Below, piece after piece: positions 1 through 6,826 of a stretch of 17,284 bases of DNA. The notes beneath the pieces are model-generated. The model did no database searches. It saw nothing but the letters and a program-made list of their open reading frames with translations, and was not told the origin of the DNA. The translations under genes were made by a program, and so were the position numbers. Origin of the DNA: DATHSN01 sp035464115 (GTDB taxonomy: Bacteria; Actinomycetota; Acidimicrobiia; Acidimicrobiales; SKKL01); NCBI GenBank assembly GCA_035464115.1, contig DATHSN010000161.1, positions 1 through 17,284 on the forward strand, in the 5' to 3' direction. The stretch's first letter is position 1. Every line of letters begins with the position of its first letter.

Positions 1-307
1 GCGCCGGCGGGCGGCGCAGCGCGCGCCCGCGGCGCGGGCCACCAAGCGCCCGGCCACTCGCGAGCGGTCGCGCCCCGCCGACGGACGGCGCGCTCCGTCG
101 ATCGTCCGCAAGGAGCTCAAGGAGGCCGAGCGCGAGCTCGAGCGGCTCCAGCGCCGCCACGACCAGCTGGTGGCCGAGGTCGGCGCGGGCACGACCGACC
201 ACGCCGAGCTGGCCCGGCTCGGCGCCGAGCTCGCCGAGGTCGACGAGCGACGGCGCCAGGTGGAGGACCGGTGGCTGGCCCTCGCCGAGGAGGCCGAGTC
301 GACGTAG
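1..307 (+). CDS. ABC-F family ATPase, C-terminal tail (partial, 5' end outside window)
   Basis: Only the last 101 residues are present, in the frame starting at base 2 and ending at TAG 305-307. The first third is a basic Arg/Ala/Pro-rich linker. It is followed by about 65 residues with heptad-like Leu/Glu/Arg spacing (VRKELKEAERELERLQRR onward) that form an antiparallel coiled coil. That layout, a basic linker then a terminal coiled coil, is characteristic of the C-terminal extension of Uup/EttA-type ABC-F proteins, which bind ribosomes or nucleic acid and carry two ABC domains. The ATPase domains lie upstream of the window, so the family is inferred from the tail alone. The gene converges on the regulator at 323-667, leaving only 15 nt between the stops. 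A different coiled-coil protein cannot be excluded. Confidence 0.6.
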   Translation, partial: RRRAAQRAPAARATKRPATRERSRPADGRRAPSIVRKELKEAERELERLQRRHDQLVAEVGAGTTDHAELARLGAELAEVDERRRQVEDRWLALAEEAEST

Positions 308-322
308 CCCGCCGGGGTGCGG

Positions 323-667
323 TCAGTCGCGGGGGCCGGTGATCAGGTCGAGCAACGACCCGATGTCGCGGTGGGCCTCGAGGGGGTGGCGCAGGGCGAT
401 GTCCTCGTGGAGCACGTAGCGGTTCCGACGGCCGACCTTGATGCGCTCGACGTAGCCGCCCGCCTCGAGCTCGCTGATGATCTTCTGGGCGGCCCGCTCG
501 GTGATGCCCACGTCGTGGGCGATGTCGCGCTGGCGGGCGCTCGAGTCCTTCGCCAGGCAGATCAGCACGTGGGCGTGGTTGGTGAGGAAGGTCCACTCGC
601 CGCCCGGACGCGCGCTCGCGTGGTCGTCGGCACGGGACTCGGGGGCGTCGGCCAGGGAGCTCACCAC
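323..667 (-). CDS. Winged-helix (MarR/ArsR-like) transcriptional regulator
   Basis: A 114-residue cytoplasmic protein. After a poorly conserved N-terminus (1-23) comes one winged-helix domain. Helix 1 is around LTNHAHVLICLAK (28-40). The helix-turn-helix is around RDIAHDVGITERAAQKIISELE (48-68, recognition helix 56-68). The wing is around GGYVERIKVGRRNRYVLH (70-87). A short C-terminal helix (95-110) may help dimerisation. No Cys or His cluster suggests a metal or redox sensor, so the ligand is unknown. Two tandem GTG codons (665-667 and 662-664) can start it, and an in-frame stop lies just upstream. A -10-like TACCGT sits 5 or 8 nt upstream of them, so the second GTG, giving 113 residues, is equally possible. 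Divergent from mrpA, it may control itself and the antiporter operon (inference). Confidence 0.85.
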   Translation of the reverse strand: MVSSLADAPESRADDHASARPGGEWTFLTNHAHVLICLAKDSSARQRDIAHDVGITERAAQKIISELEAGGYVERIKVGRRNRYVLHEDIALRHPLEAHRDIGSLLDLITGPRD

Positions 668-690
668 GATTCACGGTACCCGATTCGTGG
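664..690. promoter_or_regulatory. Imperfect palindrome, candidate operator
   Basis: A 27-bp imperfect inverted repeat with outer arms CCACGATTC and GATTCGTGG (8 of 9 positions pair) around a 9-nt centre. It covers the regulator's start codon and a -10-like hexamer (673-678, minus strand), and lies just upstream of the mrpA promoter candidate. Bound protein would block transcription of the regulator, so autoregulation is plausible. This is inference from position and symmetry only. Confidence 0.4.
673..678 (-). promoter_or_regulatory. -10-like hexamer of the winged-helix regulator
   Basis: TACCGT on the minus strand fits the TANNNT -10 pattern. It lies 5 nt (GTG at 667) or 8 nt (GTG at 664) from the possible starts, which points to a leaderless transcript. 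No convincing -35 box is seen. Confidence 0.35.
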
Positions 691-704
691 TTGATGGCCG
701 CCGC

Positions 705-710
705 TAGGCT
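705..710 (+). promoter_or_regulatory. -10-like hexamer upstream of mrpA
   Basis: TAGGCT fits TANNNT and would start transcription near 717, leaving a leader of about 34 nt before the mrpA ATG. The leader holds a purine-rich GGTGAGG (731-737), a weak ribosome-binding site with an unusually long 13-nt gap. No clear -35 box was found. Confidence 0.35.
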
Positions 711-750
711 GACCGCCGCTCCCCCGACCCGGTGAGGTTCGACCGCCTCG

Positions 751-3126
751 ATGGCCCTGCTCGTCCTGCTCCACGCCGTGCTCGCGGTGGCCGCTCCCGC
801 CGTGGGACGTCGGTACGGCAAGGGCGTCTTCGCGTTCGTGGCCCTCGCTCCGGCGGCCACGTTCGTGTGGGCCCTCGCCCGGGCGGCGGAGGTGCTCGAC
901 GGCGGATCGGTGCGCGAGACCGCCGAGTGGGTCCCGCAGCTGGGGTTGGCGCTCGACTTCCGGCTCGACGCGTTCTCGCTCGTGATGGTGCTGCTGGTGT
1001 CGGGCGTCGGTGTGCTCGTGTTCCTCTACTGCGCCAGCTACTTCGGCCCCCGACCCGACCTGGGTCGCTTCGCCATGTACCTCACCGGCTTCGCCGGGGC
1101 GATGCTCGGCTTGGTCCTCGCCGACAACCTGCTGCTGCTCTACGTGTTCTGGGAGCTCACGTCGATCACCAGCTACCTGCTCATCGGCTTCGACGACCAA
1201 AAGGACGGCTCGCGCCGCTCGGCGCTGCAGGCGCTGCTCATCACCACCATCGGGGGCCTCGCCATGCTCGGCGGGCTCGTGCTCGTGGGCCAGCAGGCCG
1301 GCACCCACTCGATCTCCGAGGTGCTCGCCGACCCGCCCACCGAGGGCGCGGTCATGGCGTGGGCCGTCGTGTTGCTGTTGATGGGGGCGTTCACCAAGTC
1401 GGCGCAGGTGCCGTTCCACGCGTGGCTGCCCGGCGCCATGGCCGCGCCCACACCGGTCAGCGCCTACCTGCACTCGGCCACCATGGTGAAGGCCGGTGTC
1501 TACCTCGTGGCCCGCTTCTCGCCGGCGTTCGCCGACGTGGGCCTCTGGCGGCCGCTCACCGTCGGGGTGGGCGTGGCCACCATGTTGTGGGGCGGCTGGC
1601 GAGCGCTGCGCCAGCACGACCTCAAGCTCGTCCTCGCCTACGGCACCATCAGCCAGCTCGGGTTCCTCATCGCCCTGTTCGGCTGGGGCTCGCCCAAGCT
1701 GCTCTTCGCCGGCACCGCCATGCTCCTCGCCCACGGCATCTTCAAGGCGTGCCTGTTCCTCGTCGTGGGCATCGTCGACCACCAGGCCCACAGCCGCGAC
1801 CTGCGCCGGCTGCACCGACTCGGCACCACCATGCCGGTCCTCGCCGCCTCGGCGGCGGCCGCGTCGATGTCGATGGCGGGCATCCCACCGCTGCTCGGGT
1901 TCGTCACCAAGGAGGCGGGGCTGCTCGGCTACGTCGACGCGCCGGGCGCGGGAGCCAACTGGGCGCTGGCCGGCATCGTCGTGGGGTCCATGCTCACCAC
2001 CGCGTACACGGCCCGGTTCTGGTGGGGGGCGTTCTGGGCCAAGCCCACGACCGAGCCCATCGGCCCCGACGTGCCCCGACCCAGCGCCACGTTCGTGGCC
2101 CCGGTGGTGCTGCTCGCCGTGCTCAGCGTGGTGGGCGGGCTGTGGACCGCCGCGCCCGAGGCGCTCGTCGGCCCCGCGGCCGGGGCGCTCACGGAGGCCG
2201 CCGGCGTCTACCACCTCGTCCTGTGGCCCGGGTGGAAGCTGCCGCTCTACCTGTCGCTGCTGGCCATCGCCGGCGGCCTCGTGCTGTTCGCCCTGCGTCG
2301 TCCGGTCGAGGCGCTCCAGGAGGCCGTCGGGCGGTCGTGGACCGCCGAGACGGTGTTCCACGCCGCCTACGCCGGCACCCTCAACGGCGCCCGGCGCTTC
2401 ATCGGCGTGGTGCAACCCGGCTCGCTCAGCTTCTACCTGTCGGTGCTGCTCATCACCTTCGTCATCTCCCCGGGCACCACGCTGTTCGGGAACGTCACCT
2501 TCCCCGACGACTGGGTGTTCGCCGAGTCGCCCGAGCAGGCCGTGGTGGTGGCCCTCGTCGTGGTCGCCGCCATCGCCACGGTGGTCACCAGCCAGCGGTT
2601 CGCGGCGGTGCTGGCCCTCGGCGCGGTCGGCTACGGGGTGGCCCTGCTGTTCGAGATCCAGGGCGCTCCCGACCTCGCCCTCACCCAGTTCCTGGTCGAG
2701 ACGGTGGTGCTGGTGCTGTTCCTGCTGGTGCTGCGCGAGCTGCCGAAGCGCTTCCGCGTCCGTCACGACACGGCGCTGCGCCTCGCTCACGGCGCGGTCG
2801 CGCTCGGCGTCGGCGCCATCGTGTTCTCACTGGCGGTCACCACGCTGGCGGCGCGCACCACCGAGCCGGTCGGACCGCGGATGACCGAGGTCGCGTACCC
2901 CGAGGGGCAGGGCCGCAACGTCGTCAACGTGATCCTCACCGACATCCGCGCCATGGACACCCTCGGCGAGATCGTGGTGATCGCCGTCGCGGCCATCGGC
3001 ACGGTGTCGCTGGTGCGGGCCGGCCGGCCCCGCAGCGGGTCGCGCCCGGACGACGAGCAGGCCGGTTCGGGCGATGACGATGCCGGACCGCTCCACACCC
3101 GCAACCCGTCGGGCGTGGAGCGATGA
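751..3126 (+). CDS. mrpA: Na+(K+)/H+ antiporter subunit A (MrpA/MnhA)
   Basis: A 791-residue polytopic membrane protein, close to the length of Bacillus MrpA. It is the large ion-translocating subunit of the Mrp complex and homologous to complex I NuoL. The antiporter core (about 65-450) holds the charged residues expected in the family. These are Glu135 in VFWELTSITSYL, Lys216 in TKSAQVPFHAWLPGAM, Lys292 in HDLKLVLAYGTISQLGF and Lys332 in HGIFKACLF. The C-terminal part carries a DUF4040/MbhD-like segment (about 575-670, with EIQGAPDLALTQFLVET). An MbhE-like segment follows (about 705-765, with NVVNVILTDIRAMDTLGE). The ATG at 751 is the first start upstream of the conserved N-terminus. The stop overlaps mrpB as ATGA. 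The complex exchanges cytoplasmic Na+ or K+ for protons and serves alkali and salt tolerance (family knowledge). Confidence 0.96.
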   Translation: MALLVLLHAVLAVAAPAVGRRYGKGVFAFVALAPAATFVWALARAAEVLDGGSVRETAEWVPQLGLALDFRLDAFSLVMVLLVSGVGVLVFLYCASYFGPRPDLGRFAMYLTGFAGAMLGLVLADNLLLLYVFWELTSITSYLLIGFDDQKDGSRRSALQALLITTIGGLAMLGGLVLVGQQAGTHSISEVLADPPTEGAVMAWAVVLLLMGAFTKSAQVPFHAWLPGAMAAPTPVSAYLHSATMVKAGVYLVARFSPAFADVGLWRPLTVGVGVATMLWGGWRALRQHDLKLVLAYGTISQLGFLIALFGWGSPKLLFAGTAMLLAHGIFKACLFLVVGIVDHQAHSRDLRRLHRLGTTMPVLAASAAAASMSMAGIPPLLGFVTKEAGLLGYVDAPGAGANWALAGIVVGSMLTTAYTARFWWGAFWAKPTTEPIGPDVPRPSATFVAPVVLLAVLSVVGGLWTAAPEALVGPAAGALTEAAGVYHLVLWPGWKLPLYLSLLAIAGGLVLFALRRPVEALQEAVGRSWTAETVFHAAYAGTLNGARRFIGVVQPGSLSFYLSVLLITFVISPGTTLFGNVTFPDDWVFAESPEQAVVVALVVVAAIATVVTSQRFAAVLALGAVGYGVALLFEIQGAPDLALTQFLVETVVLVLFLLVLRELPKRFRVRHDTALRLAHGAVALGVGAIVFSLAVTTLAARTTEPVGPRMTEVAYPEGQGRNVVNVILTDIRAMDTLGEIVVIAVAAIGTVSLVRAGRPRSGSRPDDEQAGSGDDDAGPLHTRNPSGVER

Positions 3127-3656
3127 TGCGCACCGGCCGCCCGCTCGGCGCGCAGCGCTCGCCGATCCTCGACGAGGTGGCGCGGCTCGTGTTCCACACG
3201 GTGCTCGTGCTGTCGTTCTACCTCCTGCTCGCCGGCCACAACGCGCCGGGCGGCGGGTTCATCGGTGGGCTCGTCGCCGGTGCCGCGCTCGTGCTGCGCT
3301 ACGTGGCGTCGGGTCGCGACGACACCGGCGTGCGGTTCGGGTTCGAGCCCCTGCTCGGGTTCGGGTTGCTCATCGCCGGGGGCACCGGCGCCGCATCGCT
3401 CGTCGCCGGCGACCAGTTCCTCGAGTCGTGGGTGTTCGAGCGCGACGTGGCCCTGCTCGGCACCGTGAAGTTCACCGCCGCGCTGCCGTTCGACATCGGC
3501 GTCTACCTCGTGGTGGTCGGCCTGGTCGTCGCGGTGCTCGACTCGCTCGGGCGCGAGGCCGACGTCGACGCCCCGAACCTCGTCGAGGCCGATCCCGTGC
3601 AGCCACCGACCTCGCCGCCCGACACCGTCGGTCCGCAGCCCGAGGACCGCCCGTGA
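3123..3656 (+). CDS. mrpB: Na+/H+ antiporter subunit B (MrpB/MnhB)
   Basis: A 177-residue protein with about four membrane helices. The MnhB signature GHNAPGGGFIGG is at 38-49, followed by helices around 50-60, 73-95 and 118-140. Here MrpB is a separate gene following a MrpA with its own MbhD/MbhE-like tail, as in Bacillus; some systems fuse these domains. The C-terminus (about 145-177) is a Pro/Asp-rich hydrophilic tail with no recognised motif. ATG 3123 overlaps the mrpA stop in ATGA, and the next codon is also ATG. The stop overlaps the mrpC start in GTGA. It is a structural membrane subunit without known catalytic residues. Confidence 0.95.
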   Translation: MMRTGRPLGAQRSPILDEVARLVFHTVLVLSFYLLLAGHNAPGGGFIGGLVAGAALVLRYVASGRDDTGVRFGFEPLLGFGLLIAGGTGAASLVAGDQFLESWVFERDVALLGTVKFTAALPFDIGVYLVVVGLVVAVLDSLGREADVDAPNLVEADPVQPPTSPPDTVGPQPEDRP

Positions 3657-4093
3657 CCCTGGTCCTCCCCCTCGCGTGCGCCGTGCTGTTCGCGTGCGGC
3701 ACCTACCTGTTGCTGCAGCGCACCCTCACCCGGGTGGTGCTCGGCATCGCCCTGCTCGGCCACGGCACCGTCCTGCTGTTGCAGATCGAAGGTGGTCGCG
3801 CCGGCCGCGTCCCCATCGTCGGCCCCGACGACCCCACGGCCGGTGTCGTCGACCCCTTGCCCCACGCCCTCGCCCTCACCGCCATCGTCATCACCTTCGG
3901 CATCACCGCCTTCCTCCTGGCCCTCGCGTACCGCAGCTGGGTGCTCACCGGCGACGACGAGGTGCAAGACGATCTGGAGGACGCCCGGGTGCCCCGCACC
4001 AGCGACGATCAGGCCCGCGGCCTGATGGCCGACGAGATCGGCGACCTCACCGAGTTCGGGCCCGACGACCTCGGTCCCGGGGACCGTCCGTGA
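3653..4093 (+). CDS. mrpC: Na+/H+ antiporter subunit C (MrpC/MnhC, NuoK-like)
   Basis: A 146-residue protein homologous to complex I subunit NuoK. Three membrane helices lie at about 3-20, 26-46 and 70-95. The conserved family stretch DPLPHALALTAIVI is at 67-80, and TLTRVVLGIALLGHG is at 24-38. Its frame is open further upstream, but GTG 3653 fits best because it overlaps the mrpB stop in GTGA and opens directly into the first helix. After about residue 98 comes an acidic cytoplasmic tail of nearly 50 residues rich in Asp and Glu. MrpC proteins are usually about 110-115 residues, so the tail is an extension. The stop overlaps the mrpD start in GTGA. Confidence 0.95.
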   Translation: MTLVLPLACAVLFACGTYLLLQRTLTRVVLGIALLGHGTVLLLQIEGGRAGRVPIVGPDDPTAGVVDPLPHALALTAIVITFGITAFLLALAYRSWVLTGDDEVQDDLEDARVPRTSDDQARGLMADEIGDLTEFGPDDLGPGDRP

Positions 4094-5586
4094 GGGCCCT
4101 CGTCCCCCTCGTGGTCGTGGTGCCGCTGCTGGGCGCGGCGGCCGCCCTCGTCGCCTCGCGCTATCGAGCCGTGCAGCGGGTGATCTCGGTGCTCACCGTG
4201 GTGGCGACCACGGGCATCGGCATCGCGATCCTCGTCGGCGTCGAGGCCGACGGCATCGCCGCTGTGCAGCTGGGAGGCTGGGAGGCGCCGCTCGGCATCA
4301 CCCTCGCCGTCGACCTCATGGCGGGCATGTTCCTCGTGGTGTCACTGCTCACGGTGCTCGCGGTGCTGGTGTTCGCCATCGGGCAGGCCTCCGACCGACG
4401 CGCCGTGTTCCACCCGAGCTACCTGGTGCTCACCGCGGGGGTGTCGCTGTCGTTCATCTCGGGCGACCTGTTCAACCTGTTCGTGGCGTTCGAGATGATG
4501 CTCATCGCCAGCTACGTGCTCATCACCCTGGGCGCCACCCGCGAGCAGGTCCGGGCCGGCATGACCTACGTGGTCATCAACCTGACGGCGTCAACGTTGT
4601 TCATCGCCGCGTGCGCCTGGGTCTACGCCGCCACCGGCACCTTGAACTTCGCCGACCTCGCCACCATCTTCCCGGGGCTCCCCGATGCCGTCCGGCTCTC
4701 GCTGGGCCTGGTGTTCCTCGTGGTCTTCGGCGTGAAGGCGGCGATCTTCCCGCTGTTCGGCTGGCTCCCCGACTCGTACCCCACCGCGCCCACCTCGATC
4801 ACGGCGGTCTTCGCCGGCCTGCTCACCAAGGTCGGCGTCTACGCCATCATCCGCACCCAGACGATCTTCGGGCTCGAGGAGCTCGGCCCGCTCATCTTGT
4901 TGATCGCCGGGGTCACGATGATCGTCGGGGTGCTCGGCGCCATCGCCCAGGACGACGTGAAGCGCATCTTGTCGTTCCACATCATCAGCCAGATCGGCTA
5001 CATGATCATGGGGCTCGGGCTGTGGTCGGTCGCCGGACTGGCCGGCGCCGTCATCTACGTGGTGCACCAGATCCCGGTGAAGACGGTGCTGTTCCTCGTC
5101 GGCGGGCTCATCGAGCACACCACCGGCACCGGCACGCTGCGGCGCATCGGTGGCATGTTGCGGCGTGCGCCGCTCATCGCCGTGCTCTTCCTGCTCCCCG
5201 CGCTCAGCCTGGCGGGGGTCCCGCCGTTCTCGGGGTTCGTGGCCAAGCTGGCCCTGGTCGATGCCGGGCTGGGAGGTGAGGCCTGGGCCATCGTCGCGGT
5301 GTCGCTCGTGGCGTCGGTCCTCACGCTGGTGTCGATGACCAAGATCTGGGCCGGTGTGTTCTGGGGCGAGCCCGACGAGGCGCCGCCCATCGCCGCCTCG
5401 ATGGCGCCCGACGCCCACCTGCGGGCGCCGGCGCTGATGACCGGCGCCACGATCGGCGCGGTGGCGCTCACCCTCGCCATCGCCGTGGCCGCCGGGCCGC
5501 TGTTCGACCTCGCCGAGCGGGCCGCGGTCGACCTGGTCGACACCGCCGCCTACGTCGAGGCCGTCACCGGGACGGTGGCGCCGTGA
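4090..5586 (+). CDS. mrpD: Na+/H+ antiporter subunit D (MrpD/MnhD, NuoN/NuoM-like)
   Basis: A 498-residue polytopic membrane protein of the proton-translocating NADH-quinone oxidoreductase family, and the second large antiporter-like subunit. The family's charged residues are all visible. Glu135 is in FVAFEMMLIASYVL. Lys216 is in VVFGVKAAIFPLFGWLPDSY and Lys247 in AGLLTKVGVYAIIRTQ. Lys291 is in DDVKRILSFHIISQIGY and Lys331 in HQIPVKTVLFLVGG. The frame stays open far upstream inside mrpC, but GTG 4090 overlaps the mrpC stop in GTGA and leads straight into the first hydrophobic helix. The stop overlaps mrpE in GTGA. MrpD is essential for antiport in studied systems and probably carries a proton path. 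Confidence 0.96.
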   Translation: MRALVPLVVVVPLLGAAAALVASRYRAVQRVISVLTVVATTGIGIAILVGVEADGIAAVQLGGWEAPLGITLAVDLMAGMFLVVSLLTVLAVLVFAIGQASDRRAVFHPSYLVLTAGVSLSFISGDLFNLFVAFEMMLIASYVLITLGATREQVRAGMTYVVINLTASTLFIAACAWVYAATGTLNFADLATIFPGLPDAVRLSLGLVFLVVFGVKAAIFPLFGWLPDSYPTAPTSITAVFAGLLTKVGVYAIIRTQTIFGLEELGPLILLIAGVTMIVGVLGAIAQDDVKRILSFHIISQIGYMIMGLGLWSVAGLAGAVIYVVHQIPVKTVLFLVGGLIEHTTGTGTLRRIGGMLRRAPLIAVLFLLPALSLAGVPPFSGFVAKLALVDAGLGGEAWAIVAVSLVASVLTLVSMTKIWAGVFWGEPDEAPPIAASMAPDAHLRAPALMTGATIGAVALTLAIAVAAGPLFDLAERAAVDLVDTAAYVEAVTGTVAP

Positions 5587-6110
5587 TCGGCCGACTCGCT
5601 CTCGGGGCGTGGCTCGCCGTCGTCTGGGTGGCGCTGTGGTCGGACCTGAGCGTCGCCAACGTGCTGTCCGGCGTGCTCATCGCCGTCGTGGTCTTCACCG
5701 TCTTCCCGTTGCGGCGGCTGCCGCACGAGGGGGCCTTCCGGCCGCTGAAGGTGATCGGGTTCGGGATCCGGTTCGTCCTCGCGGTGATCCGCGCCAGCTT
5801 CGAGGTGGCCTGGGAGGTGGTCACCCCGCGCAACCGCGACAGCGAGGGCATCGTCGAGATGCCGCTGGCGCCGGGTTGCTCGGACACCGTCCTGGCGTTC
5901 CTCGCCGATGCCATCGGCCTCACCCCGGGCACCGTGGTCGTCGACGTCGCCGACGACCGGCGTGCCTTCTGGGTCCACGTGCTGCACCTCGACGACCCCG
6001 ATCGGGTGCGGGCCGACCTGCTGCGGTTGCAGGCCGGACTCGTCGAGGCCTTCGGGTCCGACGAGGCCGTGCGCTGGTGTCGGGCCGCCCTGGCCGAAGG
6101 AGTGCGGTGA
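5583..6110 (+). CDS. mrpE: Na+/H+ antiporter subunit E (MrpE/MnhE)
   Basis: A 175-residue protein with the MNHE domain. Two N-terminal hydrophobic helices (about 5-20 and 23-42) are followed by an amphipathic stretch, then a soluble cytoplasmic domain (about 75-175). The soluble part includes TPGTVVVDVADDRRAFWVHVL, matching the conserved 'LTPGT..V' region of the family. GTG 5583 overlaps the mrpD stop in GTGA. The mrpF ATG begins on the last base of its stop (TGATG). MrpE is needed for assembly or full activity of the complex and has no catalytic residues of its own. Confidence 0.94.
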   Translation: MIGRLALGAWLAVVWVALWSDLSVANVLSGVLIAVVVFTVFPLRRLPHEGAFRPLKVIGFGIRFVLAVIRASFEVAWEVVTPRNRDSEGIVEMPLAPGCSDTVLAFLADAIGLTPGTVVVDVADDRRAFWVHVLHLDDPDRVRADLLRLQAGLVEAFGSDEAVRWCRAALAEGVR

Positions 6111-6376
6111 TGTTCACCGAGCTCGCCGTCGTCGCCCAGATCCTGCTCGGCATCGCCGGGGCCCTGGCGGTGCTGCGCGTGATCATGACGTCGTCGATCG
6201 CCGATCGCATCATCGCCCTCGACCTGCTGGTCGTGGTGGTCGTGCTCACGATCGCCATCGACTCGGCGCGCAGCGACACCGCCGCCTTCCTCGACGTGGT
6301 GGTCGTCGTGTCGCTGCTCGGCTTCGTGGCCACGTCCGCGGTGGCGCGCTTCATCGAACGGCGGGGCGCCCGATGA
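6110..6376 (+). CDS. mrpF: Na+/H+ antiporter subunit F (MrpF/MnhF)
   Basis: An 88-residue protein with three membrane helices (about 5-24, 33-52 and 60-80). The family motif is SSIADRIIALDLL (28-40), with the buried acidic residues Asp32 and Asp38. The frame extends upstream within mrpE, but ATG 6110 is the natural start: it shares one base with the mrpE stop and gives a normal MrpF length. MrpF forms part of the membrane arm of the complex. Its stop overlaps mrpG in ATGA. Confidence 0.95.
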   Translation: MFTELAVVAQILLGIAGALAVLRVIMTSSIADRIIALDLLVVVVVLTIAIDSARSDTAAFLDVVVVVSLLGFVATSAVARFIERRGAR

Positions 6377-6813
6377 CCGGGACCGCGGCCGGCGTCTTGT
6401 TGGTGCTGGGTGCCGCCCTCACCCTCGTCGCCGCCATCGGCCTGCACCGCTTCCGCGACGTCTTCGCCCGCAGCCACGCCGCGGGCAAGGTGGCCCCGCT
6501 CGGCGCCGCCCTCGTGTTCGCCGGCGTCGGCCTCCAGATCGCGGAGCCCGCCGCCACCACCCGGTTGCTGCTCGCCGTCTTCTTGTTGTCGTTCACGTTC
6601 CCGGTCGGCGTCCACATGGTCCTGCGGGCCGCGTACCGCACCGGCACCGAGCTCACCCCGGGGGTGGAGGTCGACGAGCTCGCCGAGGCCATCCGCGACG
6701 GCCGGGTCGGTGAGGGCCACGTGGCGCTCGGCGACGTCCCCGGCGACGCGCCGTCGCCGGTCCCGCCCGTCGACGACGACCCGCCGGAGTCGGCGCCCCC
6801 GCCCTCGATCTGA
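6373..6813 (+). CDS. mrpG: Na+/H+ antiporter subunit G (MrpG/MnhG)
   Basis: A 146-residue protein with the MnhG/PhaG fold. It has three membrane helices (about 4-24, 41-57 and 64-86) and the conserved loop HRFRDVFARSHAAGKVAPLG (25-44). Residues from about 96 onward form an acidic, Pro-rich hydrophilic tail ending in PPESAPPPSI, which makes it longer than the usual 100-120 residues. It is the last subunit of the operon, so all seven are present in canonical order. ATG 6373 overlaps the mrpF stop in ATGA. Only 13 nt separate it from the next gene, which could be cotranscribed but also has its own -10-like motif. Confidence 0.94.
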   Translation: MTGTAAGVLLVLGAALTLVAAIGLHRFRDVFARSHAAGKVAPLGAALVFAGVGLQIAEPAATTRLLLAVFLLSFTFPVGVHMVLRAAYRTGTELTPGVEVDELAEAIRDGRVGEGHVALGDVPGDAPSPVPPVDDDPPESAPPPSI

Positions 6814-6819
6814 CACGAT
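6814..6819 (+). promoter_or_regulatory. -10-like hexamer of the saccharopine dehydrogenase-family gene
   Basis: CACGAT (matches TATAAT at positions 2, 5 and 6) lies directly after the mrpG stop and 7 nt before the GTG at 6827. No ribosome-binding site is visible between them, so a leaderless transcript is possible. The match is weak. Confidence 0.25.
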
Positions 6820-6826
6820 CTCGCCC

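Noticed and set aside
661..2790. A 709-codon open frame on the minus strand opposite mrpA
   Set aside because: It is an antisense shadow caused by high GC content. The composition is Glu/His/Gly/Arg-rich without domains, while the plus strand encodes an unmistakable MrpA.
732..3077. A 781-codon plus-strand frame overlapping mrpA
   Set aside because: An Arg/Pro/Gly-rich out-of-frame translation with no hydrophobic pattern or motifs; the MrpA frame explains the region.
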